DNA of 64,000 nucleotides from Candidatus Muproteobacteria bacterium. GTDB lineage: Bacteria > Pseudomonadota > Gammaproteobacteria > Acidiferrobacterales > Sulfurifustaceae. The stretch spans positions 1 to 64,000 of the forward strand of contig DAIDLH010000089.1 of assembly GCA_027449605.1 (NCBI GenBank). Reading direction: 5' to 3'. The notes under the pieces were generated by a model. The model saw only the letters and a list, made by a program, of their open reading frames with translations, did not search any database and was not told where the DNA came from. Of this stretch, positions 17,851 to 25,862 are shown piece after piece. Made by a program: the position numbers and the translations under genes. Positions within the stretch are counted from its first letter, which is position 1, and each line of letters starts with the position of its first letter.

Positions 17851-20552
17851 GTTTCGTCCGCCGGACCGATCTGCAAGGTTTCCTCCTGCTCCCGTATCCG
17901 GCACAGAGGTCCCACGTCGCAATGCTCGCAGGTCCTGGCGCCCTCCTTCGGTGCGACGCGCGCATCGCCCGCGCGAAACGCCTCGCCCAGCGCCTCGATG
18001 ACGCGGCGCCACTCCGCGAGCAATCCATTCCACGATCCCAGCGCCGCCGCTTCTTTTGTTCCGGTAAGCGGTTCCACGCCCGGCGCCAACCCGGCCTCCG
18101 CCGCGATGCCGAGAAAGCGCGCGTCATCCTTGCGGAGTTGCGCGAAGGCCACGGCCGCGACATTGTTCTGGCTCAGCGCATAGATCGGGAGTTGCGGTTC
18201 ATCCGGGCGATCGCCGAACCACTGGTTGATCTTCGGAGTCCCAGTTTTGTAATCGATGACGACGCACGCGCCGTCTTCGATCTCATCGACACGGTCCGGG
18301 ACGATCCGGATCGTCAGCCCGCCATGACTGGCCGTCTGCTCCTTTTCGGGAAACACCACGGTAAATGGCGCGCGCTGCTTCTCGATTTCGAGCCAGCCGA
18401 GCACCAGCCGCTCAAGCCGCGCCTGTTCCAGCGCGATGAAGCGTGCCGTAAACGTCTGCGGTCGTTCACGGGCCATTTCGACAACAGCGCCGGCCACGGC
18501 TTCCCGAACCGCAAGGCGCAGCGCATCTTCCGTCAAGGCGCACAGTTGCGAGTGGGACTTCAGATTGCGCCAAATCCGTTCCATCGCGCTGTGCAGGAGA
18601 ATGCCGCGCCCGAGCGCATCGAGTCCGGGCTCCGGCTTGTCGAGCGCGCGCGCACCGAGGCGCGCATGCGCGAACGCGCGGAACGGACAGGCCGCCTGAT
18701 CCTTGAAAACGCCGGTTCCGAGGCGTGTCGCGGTTCCGGCCGCCAGCGGTGCGGCGCGTTCGTCCGGGATCTGCTCCAAGGGCGGGCGCGATTCATGAAC
18801 CAACCGATGCAACGCGCCGATGACGCCCGGCGTTTCGGGTTCCTCGACGGACAGATGAGCGATGAGCGGACTGGGTCGCCGGTTCTCGTCGCCGCTGCGC
18901 CGCGCGTGGCTGACGACGACTTCCGGTGCGCTCGCCAGGAGCCATCCCGTCAGGCGGCGGGCGAACTCGAGTTCCCGGGCCGCCGAGGCGTGCGGCAAGT
19001 TGTACCGGCGTTGCAGGTCGATGGGGATAAAGGGATTCGGGCGCGGATGATCCGGCCAAGCCGCATCGTGCAGCCCCGTGATCCACAAGCCGTCGAACTC
19101 GAGGCCCGCGGCTTCGAGCAATCCCATGACCTGAACCGGCGCCTCCGGCGTTTTCGGCTGGAAGATGCGCTCACCGGCCATGCGCTTGAGTGTCGAGAAC
19201 GCCTCGGTATAGCTCATCCGATCCGCGACCTCGTCGAGGGACGAGAGCGCGGAAAGCAGCTCGCGCCACGCCTCGACGGTTTGATATTCCTCGCTGTCGA
19301 GCGGGCGATCGCCCGGCCATCCCAGCGCCAGGAGCCCGCGGGCAAAGTCCTCTGCCCAGGCGCTCGGCAGCTGTTTTTTCGGGAAGCTGTCGAGAAGCGC
19401 GCGCCAGTTCTTGAGTCGCGCCGCGAGCAGCGGCGCGCTGTGTGCGCGCCAGCTTCCCTCCCTGTCCCGATCCTGAGCCAGGCGCAGCAGATTATTGATT
19501 CGCACCAGCGGCTCGCCCTGACGGCAGGCGACATCGAGGAGCGCGCGACGACTCCATTCCACGGAGGCTCCGCCGAGGAACGGGGAGCGCAACAGGCTCC
19601 CGGTTTCCTCGCAGGCCATCTCGCCTTTGCCGAGTTCAAGGAACTGAAGCGCCGTGTGGACGATCGGATATTGCGAAAGCGCCCGGCCCAGGGAAAGGTT
19701 GTAGGGACGAGCGGCGTTCGCGGAACCCGGCAGCACGGCGCCCGGCGCGAACGTGTCATCGAAAATTCTGACCGCCTGCGGACGCATCGCGCCGAGATCC
19801 GGCACGATGATCCCGATGCGGGACGCTCCCGCCTCCAGCCGCCGTCGCGCCCATTGCGCGGCGGCGGCGATTTCTTCCAGCGGACCGGCAAACTCATGGC
19901 GCACGCCGGTATTCGGGAGGGAGGATGGCCCGACCGGCTCCACCGCCACGCCGACGCGACGCAGACCCTCGATCAACCGCGCCTGCTGGGACGTATATTC
20001 TTCGAATCCGAAAAGCAGCAGCCGCTTCGGCGCGTTCAGACCTCCGCCGGCAAGCGCCTCGACGAGCATATCCGCCAGGCGGGCGCGATCCTGCCAGCCC
20101 CTGGCGCGGCACCGTTCATCGAAGTCACGCGACCAGATTGCAAAAGTCCGCGTATCCTCATTGGGCGCGGCGTCCGGCGACGTGAACGGAACAGCCCACT
20201 CCCGGCTGATCCGCCATGCTTCCTGGACCACGCGCGCCGTGGCGCGGGACTGCAACAGCTCATTGCCGAAGGCCGAGCGCCGAATCACGGCCTCCCAGAG
20301 CATGGTCTCCTGAACCGGACTGAGCAAGGCACGGGAAACCAACTTCTCATTTACCGACAACGGCGCCGAGAGCTCGTCCCAGCACCGCTCAAGCCAGGCA
20401 TTCCACGTCAGGAGATCCGGACTCGGCCAGGCCAGTTTTCCTTCTTGCTGCATCCGCCGGCCATACGCGATTTGCAGCGTGCGCGCCTGGCGCTGGCTCG
20501 CCACGAGCAACGTGGCCCCGGATCTTAATGCCTCAAAAATCGAATCGCGCAA
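17847..20552 (-). CDS. AddB-like PD-(D/E)XK nuclease with Fe-S cysteines
   Basis: About 900-residue partner nuclease resembling the 'probable DNA repair protein' family that is homologous to AddB. The C-terminal nuclease core CVVIDYKTG and the QLPIYAL motif are present. The Fe-S ligands of AddB nucleases fit: one Cys before the core (AACPFRAFAHARLG) and CxxCx5C near the end (CEHCDVGPLC). The N-terminus (SGATLLVASQRQ) lacks a Walker A lysine, so the helicase part is probably inactive. Start: TTG at 20552 with AGAGG upstream; a TTG at 20597 is less likely. It is cotranslated with the AddA-like gene. Confidence 0.85.
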   Translation of the reverse strand: MRDSIFEALRSGATLLVASQRQARTLQIAYGRRMQQEGKLAWPSPDLLTWNAWLERCWDELSAPLSVNEKLVSRALLSPVQETMLWEAVIRRSAFGNELLQSRATARVVQEAWRISREWAVPFTSPDAAPNEDTRTFAIWSRDFDERCRARGWQDRARLADMLVEALAGGGLNAPKRLLLFGFEEYTSQQARLIEGLRRVGVAVEPVGPSSLPNTGVRHEFAGPLEEIAAAAQWARRRLEAGASRIGIIVPDLGAMRPQAVRIFDDTFAPGAVLPGSANAARPYNLSLGRALSQYPIVHTALQFLELGKGEMACEETGSLLRSPFLGGASVEWSRRALLDVACRQGEPLVRINNLLRLAQDRDREGSWRAHSAPLLAARLKNWRALLDSFPKKQLPSAWAEDFARGLLALGWPGDRPLDSEEYQTVEAWRELLSALSSLDEVADRMSYTEAFSTLKRMAGERIFQPKTPEAPVQVMGLLEAAGLEFDGLWITGLHDAAWPDHPRPNPFIPIDLQRRYNLPHASAARELEFARRLTGWLLASAPEVVVSHARRSGDENRRPSPLIAHLSVEEPETPGVIGALHRLVHESRPPLEQIPDERAAPLAAGTATRLGTGVFKDQAACPFRAFAHARLGARALDKPEPGLDALGRGILLHSAMERIWRNLKSHSQLCALTEDALRLAVREAVAGAVVEMARERPQTFTARFIALEQARLERLVLGWLEIEKQRAPFTVVFPEKEQTASHGGLTIRIVPDRVDEIEDGACVVIDYKTGTPKINQWFGDRPDEPQLPIYALSQNNVAAVAFAQLRKDDARFLGIAAEAGLAPGVEPLTGTKEAAALGSWNGLLAEWRRVIEALGEAFRAGDARVAPKEGARTCEHCDVGPLCRIREQEETLQIGPADET

Positions 20553-20905
20553 TATTTTCCTCTTAGCTCTCTGTCCTTGACCCAGCCTTCCCTGCAAACG
20601 GACGCTTGGTCTTCTTCATGCAGCGGTTCGCACCGACTCGGTCTGCGGCGACGGTTACGGCGCGTGTACTCCGCAAGAAAGGGCGACGCTCGACGCTTGC
20701 CCAGATTGGCGACTGCTCTGCCGCCTGTTTTTATCGTATCAGGCGCGCAGCTTCCGGCGAAAGCCGCTTCTTTCCGCGTCGTGCCCGGCGATACGTTAAG
20801 ATTGTTTTGGCGGCTTCGCGCCCCGTTGATTGCCGACACGATAATTGACGCCCTGTCGTTTCAGCACCGGATAGGATCGGGATGAACGTCGAATTCACGA
20901 CCAAT
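20553..20905. other. Non-coding stretch upstream of the AddB-like gene
   Basis: No open frame here has a family-like sequence or a good ribosome-binding site. It must hold the promoter of the AddB-AddA pair on the minus strand, but I cannot point to a convincing -35/-10. Confidence 0.4.
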
Positions 20906-20938
20906 AAAAAAGGCGGCCATTCATGGCCGCCTTTTGGA
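20906..20938. terminator. Bidirectional rho-independent terminator
   Basis: AAAAAAGGCGGCCAT and ATGGCCGCCTTTT form a stem of about twelve pairs with a very short loop. The A-tract on one side and T-tract on the other allow use on both strands. It lies between the 3' end of the diguanylate cyclase gene and the upstream region of the AddB-like gene. Confidence 0.75.
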
Positions 20939-21199
20939 TACACGCTACGAATTTCCTGCTTACCCGGGACACATCCTTGCATCCCTGGAGACATCCCTGC
21001 ACTTCCGTGTTGGCAGTTAAAACATATTTCCCTATGTACGTCCCTGCCTCCCTTGAATATAGGCCGGGGCGAGCAACATGCAAGGAACGGCGTTTATCCT
21101 GCTTGCCAAGGGCTTTTGGTTAGATTACATGCACTTATAGAGTCGGATGCCGCTGCGCCGTAAGTTCCAGCGGCGGCATGGTGGAAGCGACGCTGCAAA
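20939..21199. other. Non-coding stretch downstream of the diguanylate cyclase gene
   Basis: Contains a degenerate direct repeat around 20970-21006 (ACATCCTTGCATCCCTGG, then ACATCCCTGCACTTCC). No gene, tRNA or clear promoter is seen. Confidence 0.35.
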
Positions 21200-22285
21200 T
21201 TACCGGGGCGGGGCCTGGACGACACGGTTGCGCCCCGTCTGCTTGGCTTCGTACAACGCCGCATCCACCTGCTGGAACAAACGCGCGGCCGGATCGGCGC
21301 CGTAGGCTTCCGCTCCCGCCTCGAGACAGGCGAGCCCGATGCTGACGGTCACGTCCAGGTCGACGCCTTCCGGAATGACGAACGCGCTGTGCTCGATGCT
21401 GGAGCGCAGCCGTTCGGCGATCGCCATCCCCTGGTTGCACGTGGTTCCCGGCAGCAGCAGCACGAATTCCTCGCCGCCGTAACGCGCCAGCACGTCGCTG
21501 CCGCGCAGGTCCTGCCCGAGAATGCTGGCGATCTGGCGCAGCACGCGATCGCCGACCTGATGACCGTACCGGTCGTTGACTTGTTTGAAGAAATCCACGT
21601 CCGCCAGCATGCACACGAGCGGTCCGGTCTGCCGGGTCCAGCGCTCGATTTCCTCGGCCAGACGCCGTTCGAAGAAGCGCCGGTTGGAAACGCCCGTGAG
21701 CGGATCGGTCAGGCCGTCAAGCTTGAGACGCTCGTGATTGACGGCGTTGTCGATGCACAGGGCCGCCACCGCCGCCAGGTGTTCGAGCAGATCGGTCGCG
21801 ATGCCGGATAAGAAATGTTTCGGATCGCGACTGCCTTGATTGAGACTGCCGATCAGCTCCCCGCGGCGCACGAGCGGCGCCAGCGCCACCGATCCCGAAG
21901 CGCAGGGATCGTCGGCAAAAAGAAGCGAATGGACATGTTCATCCGCCGGCCCGAGGCGCGGGCGCCAGGGGCGGGTGAACAATTCGTTCAGCTTTTCGCG
22001 CGGGATGGCGGTAAAACAACGCGGCTTCAGGCCGGACTCGACGCCGGCATCGATCAGGCGCGTCATTTCGTATTCCGGATCGACGCACGCGATCGTGACA
22101 CAGTCGATTCCTGAGAAGGTTTCGGGTATGCCTTCGGTGATGACGCCGACGAGATCGACGAGGGAATGCGAACCGATCATCCGGACTTCGATATGACGGA
22201 AACCGGACCAGATGCGCTCGTTGTCGCGCAATTGGTCACGAAGTATGGTCCATTCCCGCTCCCGAGTTATCTCGCCTTGCTCCAT
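21200..22285 (-). CDS. Diguanylate cyclase with N-terminal GAF/DUF484-like domain
   Basis: Makes c-di-GMP from GTP. In 361 residues the first part (about 25-185) looks like a soluble GAF/DUF484-type sensor (WSGFRHIEVRMIGSHSL, ALAPLVRRGELIGSL). The GGDEF domain starts at DGLTDPLTGVSNRRFFE. The active-site motif is GGEEF (270-274) and a product-inhibition RxxD (RGSD, 261-264) stands five residues before it, so feedback control is likely. No TM segment is present, so the protein is cytoplasmic. It follows dsbC by 16 bases and is probably its operon partner, although the functional link is not obvious. Confidence 0.92.
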   Translation of the reverse strand: MEQGEITREREWTILRDQLRDNERIWSGFRHIEVRMIGSHSLVDLVGVITEGIPETFSGIDCVTIACVDPEYEMTRLIDAGVESGLKPRCFTAIPREKLNELFTRPWRPRLGPADEHVHSLLFADDPCASGSVALAPLVRRGELIGSLNQGSRDPKHFLSGIATDLLEHLAAVAALCIDNAVNHERLKLDGLTDPLTGVSNRRFFERRLAEEIERWTRQTGPLVCMLADVDFFKQVNDRYGHQVGDRVLRQIASILGQDLRGSDVLARYGGEEFVLLLPGTTCNQGMAIAERLRSSIEHSAFVIPEGVDLDVTVSIGLACLEAGAEAYGADPAARLFQQVDAALYEAKQTGRNRVVQAPPR

Positions 22286-22301
22286 TCCCTCGTCTCGCCG
22301 G

Positions 22302-23042
22302 TTACCGCACCGCCGTTCCCGATGGTTCGTTTTTGATTCCGAGCATGCTCAGGAGTCTTGGCGCGGGCATGTAACCCGGAAATACTTTTCCGTTGTCGAC
22401 GAAAATGGTCGGCGTGCCGTTGACGTCCAGGCGCCCGCCGAGACGATAGTGTTTTTCCACCGGATTCGGACAAGTCTTCATGTCCAGCTTGCCGCCGGCC
22501 TTGGCGATGCCGATCGCCTTGACGCGATCGCTGGCGCACCACACGGCGACCGCGCGCTTGTAGCTTTCGGACTGAAGACCGGCGCGCGGATAAAAAAGAT
22601 ATCGCACTTTCACGCCCTGCTTGTTGAGCTCGGGCACTTCGAGATGGAACTTGGCGCAATAGGGGCAATCGACGTCGGTAAACACGGTCAGGGTGCGCTT
22701 GGCCTTCGCCGGACCCATGACGATCATGTTTTCCTCGCCGACTTCATCGAGCAGGCGCGAACGAACCGCTGCGCGTCGTTCCTCGGTCAGATTCGTGCGC
22801 GTGCCCATGTCCACCAGGTCGCCCATCATCAGATACTTGCCGTCGCTGGTCACGTAGAAAACCCTGGCGTCGAATTCGACTTCATAAAGTCCGGATGCCG
22901 AGCTTGGCTTGACGCTGGCGGCGGACAGTTCCGGAAAAGCGCGAACCAGGTTCGACTTCACCTGTTTGATGTCCTGTTCGCCGGCGTGAACGGCGCAGGA
23001 AAAGACGAGACTGAAAAAACATGGAAGAAGATGACGCAACAT
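22302..23042 (-). CDS. dsbC: DsbC-type periplasmic disulfide isomerase
   Basis: Thioredoxin-fold protein that reshuffles wrong disulfides in the periplasm. In 246 residues there is a signal peptide (MLRHLLPCFFSLVFSCAVHA), an N-terminal dimerisation domain (about 22-85) and a catalytic domain with CPYC at 126-129 (FTDVDCPYC). The cis-Pro region is NGTPTIFVDNG. I chose the ATG at 23042 because the signal peptide starts there; an upstream in-frame extension is not signal-like. It lies 117 bases after ppsA and before a diguanylate cyclase gene. Confidence 0.93.
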   Translation of the reverse strand: MLRHLLPCFFSLVFSCAVHAGEQDIKQVKSNLVRAFPELSAASVKPSSASGLYEVEFDARVFYVTSDGKYLMMGDLVDMGTRTNLTEERRAAVRSRLLDEVGEENMIVMGPAKAKRTLTVFTDVDCPYCAKFHLEVPELNKQGVKVRYLFYPRAGLQSESYKRAVAVWCASDRVKAIGIAKAGGKLDMKTCPNPVEKHYRLGGRLDVNGTPTIFVDNGKVFPGYMPAPRLLSMLGIKNEPSGTAVR

Positions 23043-23084
23043 GACGATGGTTCTCTCGGATCGGAAATAATGCGGTCTTACCGA

Positions 23085-23098
23085 ATCATGTACATGAT
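23085..23098. promoter_or_regulatory. Perfect 14-bp palindrome upstream of dsbC
   Basis: ATCATGTACATGAT is its own reverse complement and lies 43-56 bases before the dsbC ATG in the ppsA-dsbC gap. It has the size and position of an operator half-site pair, but I know of no regulator for it. Confidence 0.3.
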
Positions 23099-23159
23099 CA
23101 TAGTCATTGCCGGCTCGACGCGCCAGCATTAGACCGCGCTTTCAGGTCCACGTTCGGCA

Positions 23160-25553
23160 TCACTTCAGCGCCCGTTCGGCTTCGAGCACTACGCGCGTCA
23201 TCGGAATCACGCTGTCCGGGTTGAGCGAAATCGAGCCGATGCCCTGCCGCACCAGCCAGGCGGTGATTTCGGGATAATCCGAAGGCGCCTGGCCGCAGAT
23301 GCCCACGTATTTGTCGAGCTTGCGGGCGGCCTGAATCGCCGCTTCCATGAGCTTGAGCACCGCCGGGTTGCGCTCGTCGAATCCGCCCAGCAGTCCCGAG
23401 TCGCGGTCCACACCCAGGGTCAACTGGGTCAGGTCGTTGGAGCCGATGGAAAATCCGTCCAGGTGCTGCAAGAACTCCTCCGCCAGGAGCGCGTTCGCCG
23501 GAATTTCGCACATGAGATATATCTTGAGCCCCGCCTTCCCGCGTTCGAGCCCGTGCGAACGCATCGTCGCCAGCACACGTTGCGCCTCTTCCACGCTGCG
23601 CACGAACGGGATCATCAACGCCACGTTGTCCAGGCCCATGTCCTCGCGCACGTACTTGAGCGCCGCGCATTCCAGGGCGAAACTTTCCTGAAAAGAGTCG
23701 GAGTAATAGCGCGATGCCCCGCGCAGGCCCAGCATCGGGTTTTCCTCCCTGGGCTCGAACCGCGCGCCGCCGAACAGCGAGGCATATTCGTTCGACTTGA
23801 AATCGCTCAACCGCACGATCACCGGCTTGGGATGAAACGCGGCCGCGATCGTGCTCACGCCCTCGGCCAGGCGCTTGACGAAATAGGTCCGCCGGTCGCC
23901 GTACGCGACGGTGAGCCGGTCGACGTATTGCTGCTCATCCTTGCCGAGTTTCCCGTATTCCAGCAGCGCCCGCGGATGCGCCTGAATGCTGTGATTGATG
24001 ATGAATTCCAGGCGCGCGAGGCCCACGCCGTCGTTCGGCAGGAAGGAATGTTCGAACGCCTGATCGGGATTGCCGATGTTCATCATCATTTTCGTGCGCG
24101 GGCGCTGTTCCGGGTCGATGGAGATTTTTTCGACGCGATAATCCAGCGCGCCGTCGTAAACGTGGCCGGTGTCGCCCTCGGCGCAACTCACCGTCACCGG
24201 CTTGCCCGTGCCGATGGATTCGGTGGCGCCGCCGCAGCCCACGATCGCCGGAATGCCGAGCTCGCGCGCGATGATCGCGGCGTGACAGGTGCGGCCGCCG
24301 CGATTGGTGACGATCGCCGCCGCGGTTTTCATGACCGGCTCCCAATCCGGATCGGTCATGTCGGTCACCAGCACCTCTCCGGGCTGCAAACGCGACATGT
24401 CGGTCACATCGCGTATCACGCGCGCCAGGCCGCTTGCGATGCGTCGCCCGACGCTCTTGCCCGACGCGAGCGGCTTGCCGCGCGCGGCAAGATAATAGAC
24501 CTCGTATTCGTTGCGCGACTCCCGCGAGCGCACCGTCTCCGGCCGCGCCTGCACGACATAAAGTTTTCCGTCCACGCCGTCCCTGGCCCATTCGATATCC
24601 ATGGGCATGCCGCGCCCGGCGCCCTTGGAATAATGCTGTTCGATTTTCACGGCATAACGCGCGAGCTCCGTCACGTCGTCATCCGTCAGTGAAAAAAGCC
24701 GGCGCTCCGACTCCGCCACCTCGACATTGCGCGTGGAAAATCCGCGTGCCGCGTCTTGCGCATAAACCATCTTGATCGCCTTGGCGCCCAATTGGCGCTT
24801 CAGAATCGGCTGTTTTCCGGCGGCCAGCGTCGGCTTGAAAACGTAGAATTCGTCGGGATTCACGGCGCCCTGGACCACGTTCTCGCCCAGGCCGTAGGCG
24901 GCGGTGATGAACACGACGTCGCGAAATCCGGTCTCGGTATCGAGCGTGAACATCACGCCCGAAGCGCCGACGTAGGCGCGGACCATTTTCTGGATGCCGA
25001 TGGAGAGCGCCACGTCCTCATGCGAAAAGCCCTGGTGCACGCGGTAGGAAATGGCGCGGTCGTTGAAAAGCGATGCGTACACGCGGCGACAGGCATGAAG
25101 CAGGTCCGCGGCGCCGCGTATATTAAGGTATGTATCCTGCTGTCCCGCGAACGAGGCGTTGGGCAGATCCTCGGCGGTCGCCGAGCTGCGAACGGCGACA
25201 TCGGGATCGACTCCGTACTCTTTCGCCAGGGTCTGGTAAGCCGCGGCGATTTCCTGCGACAGATCGGCCGGAATTTCCGCTTCCATCACCCAGCGACGGA
25301 TGTCGGCGCCGGTCTGTTCCAGCCGTGAAAGCTCGCGGGTATCGAGATCTTTCAGGCGCTCGCGGATGCGTTCCACGAGACGATTGTGCTCCAGAAAATG
25401 CCAATAGGCCTCGGCGGTGGTGGCAAATCCGTTAGGAACCCGCACGCCCTCCGCGCTCAGGTGGCGATACATCTCGCCCAAGGAAGCGTTTTTGCCCCCG
25501 ACAACGGGAATATCCCCGATCCCCAGTTCGGAAAATGTGCGGATGTAGCGCAT
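23160..25553 (-). CDS. ppsA: Phosphoenolpyruvate synthase
   Basis: Converts pyruvate and ATP to phosphoenolpyruvate, AMP and phosphate in gluconeogenesis. At 797 residues it has the N-terminal ATP-grasp domain (VVGGKNASLGEM; VRSSATAEDLP). The phosphohistidine domain has His 424 in GGRTCHAAIIARELG. The C-terminal PEP-binding barrel has the catalytic Cys in GICGQAPSDYPE. The ATG gives the family start MRYIRTFSELGI.DI. Divergent from the PAS-GGDEF-EAL gene across a 309-base gap. Confidence 0.97.
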   Translation of the reverse strand: MRYIRTFSELGIGDIPVVGGKNASLGEMYRHLSAEGVRVPNGFATTAEAYWHFLEHNRLVERIRERLKDLDTRELSRLEQTGADIRRWVMEAEIPADLSQEIAAAYQTLAKEYGVDPDVAVRSSATAEDLPNASFAGQQDTYLNIRGAADLLHACRRVYASLFNDRAISYRVHQGFSHEDVALSIGIQKMVRAYVGASGVMFTLDTETGFRDVVFITAAYGLGENVVQGAVNPDEFYVFKPTLAAGKQPILKRQLGAKAIKMVYAQDAARGFSTRNVEVAESERRLFSLTDDDVTELARYAVKIEQHYSKGAGRGMPMDIEWARDGVDGKLYVVQARPETVRSRESRNEYEVYYLAARGKPLASGKSVGRRIASGLARVIRDVTDMSRLQPGEVLVTDMTDPDWEPVMKTAAAIVTNRGGRTCHAAIIARELGIPAIVGCGGATESIGTGKPVTVSCAEGDTGHVYDGALDYRVEKISIDPEQRPRTKMMMNIGNPDQAFEHSFLPNDGVGLARLEFIINHSIQAHPRALLEYGKLGKDEQQYVDRLTVAYGDRRTYFVKRLAEGVSTIAAAFHPKPVIVRLSDFKSNEYASLFGGARFEPREENPMLGLRGASRYYSDSFQESFALECAALKYVREDMGLDNVALMIPFVRSVEEAQRVLATMRSHGLERGKAGLKIYLMCEIPANALLAEEFLQHLDGFSIGSNDLTQLTLGVDRDSGLLGGFDERNPAVLKLMEAAIQAARKLDKYVGICGQAPSDYPEITAWLVRQGIGSISLNPDSVIPMTRVVLEAERALK

Positions 25554-25862
25554 GCCTCGGGCGCAAAATAACGCAAGCCGCGCTGTTTTCCAATTGCACC
25601 AGACTGTGTGCAGCGCCTTTTTCCGCCCGGAGAAACCGATATCTGCATGGTAATCATGGCCTTACAACCTGGCATGAGTTTGTCTGGCCTGATTTCAGGC
25701 ATGAACTATGCTTCACTCATTAAAAAAGTCTTGTACTTGTGCAACCATGACCTACGCCGTTCTTCTATTCGCATGTCACGCGCGAAGCGACGCTGTCACC
25801 CTGCGTCTATCGTGCGTCATGTATGCAAGCTCCTCGCCTGACGGCGTCGATCGGAAATCGGC
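25554..25862. other. Divergent intergenic region ppsA / GGDEF-EAL gene
   Basis: This 309-base gap should hold promoters in both directions. I see a small hairpin (GCCTGA-TT-TCAGGC, 25687-25700) but no convincing promoter pair and no gene. Confidence 0.4.

Noticed and set aside
20577-20885. Overlapping frames of about 100 codons in the gap upstream of the AddB-like gene
   Set aside because: Arg/Ser-rich products typical of GC-rich non-coding DNA; no ribosome-binding site or conserved motif.
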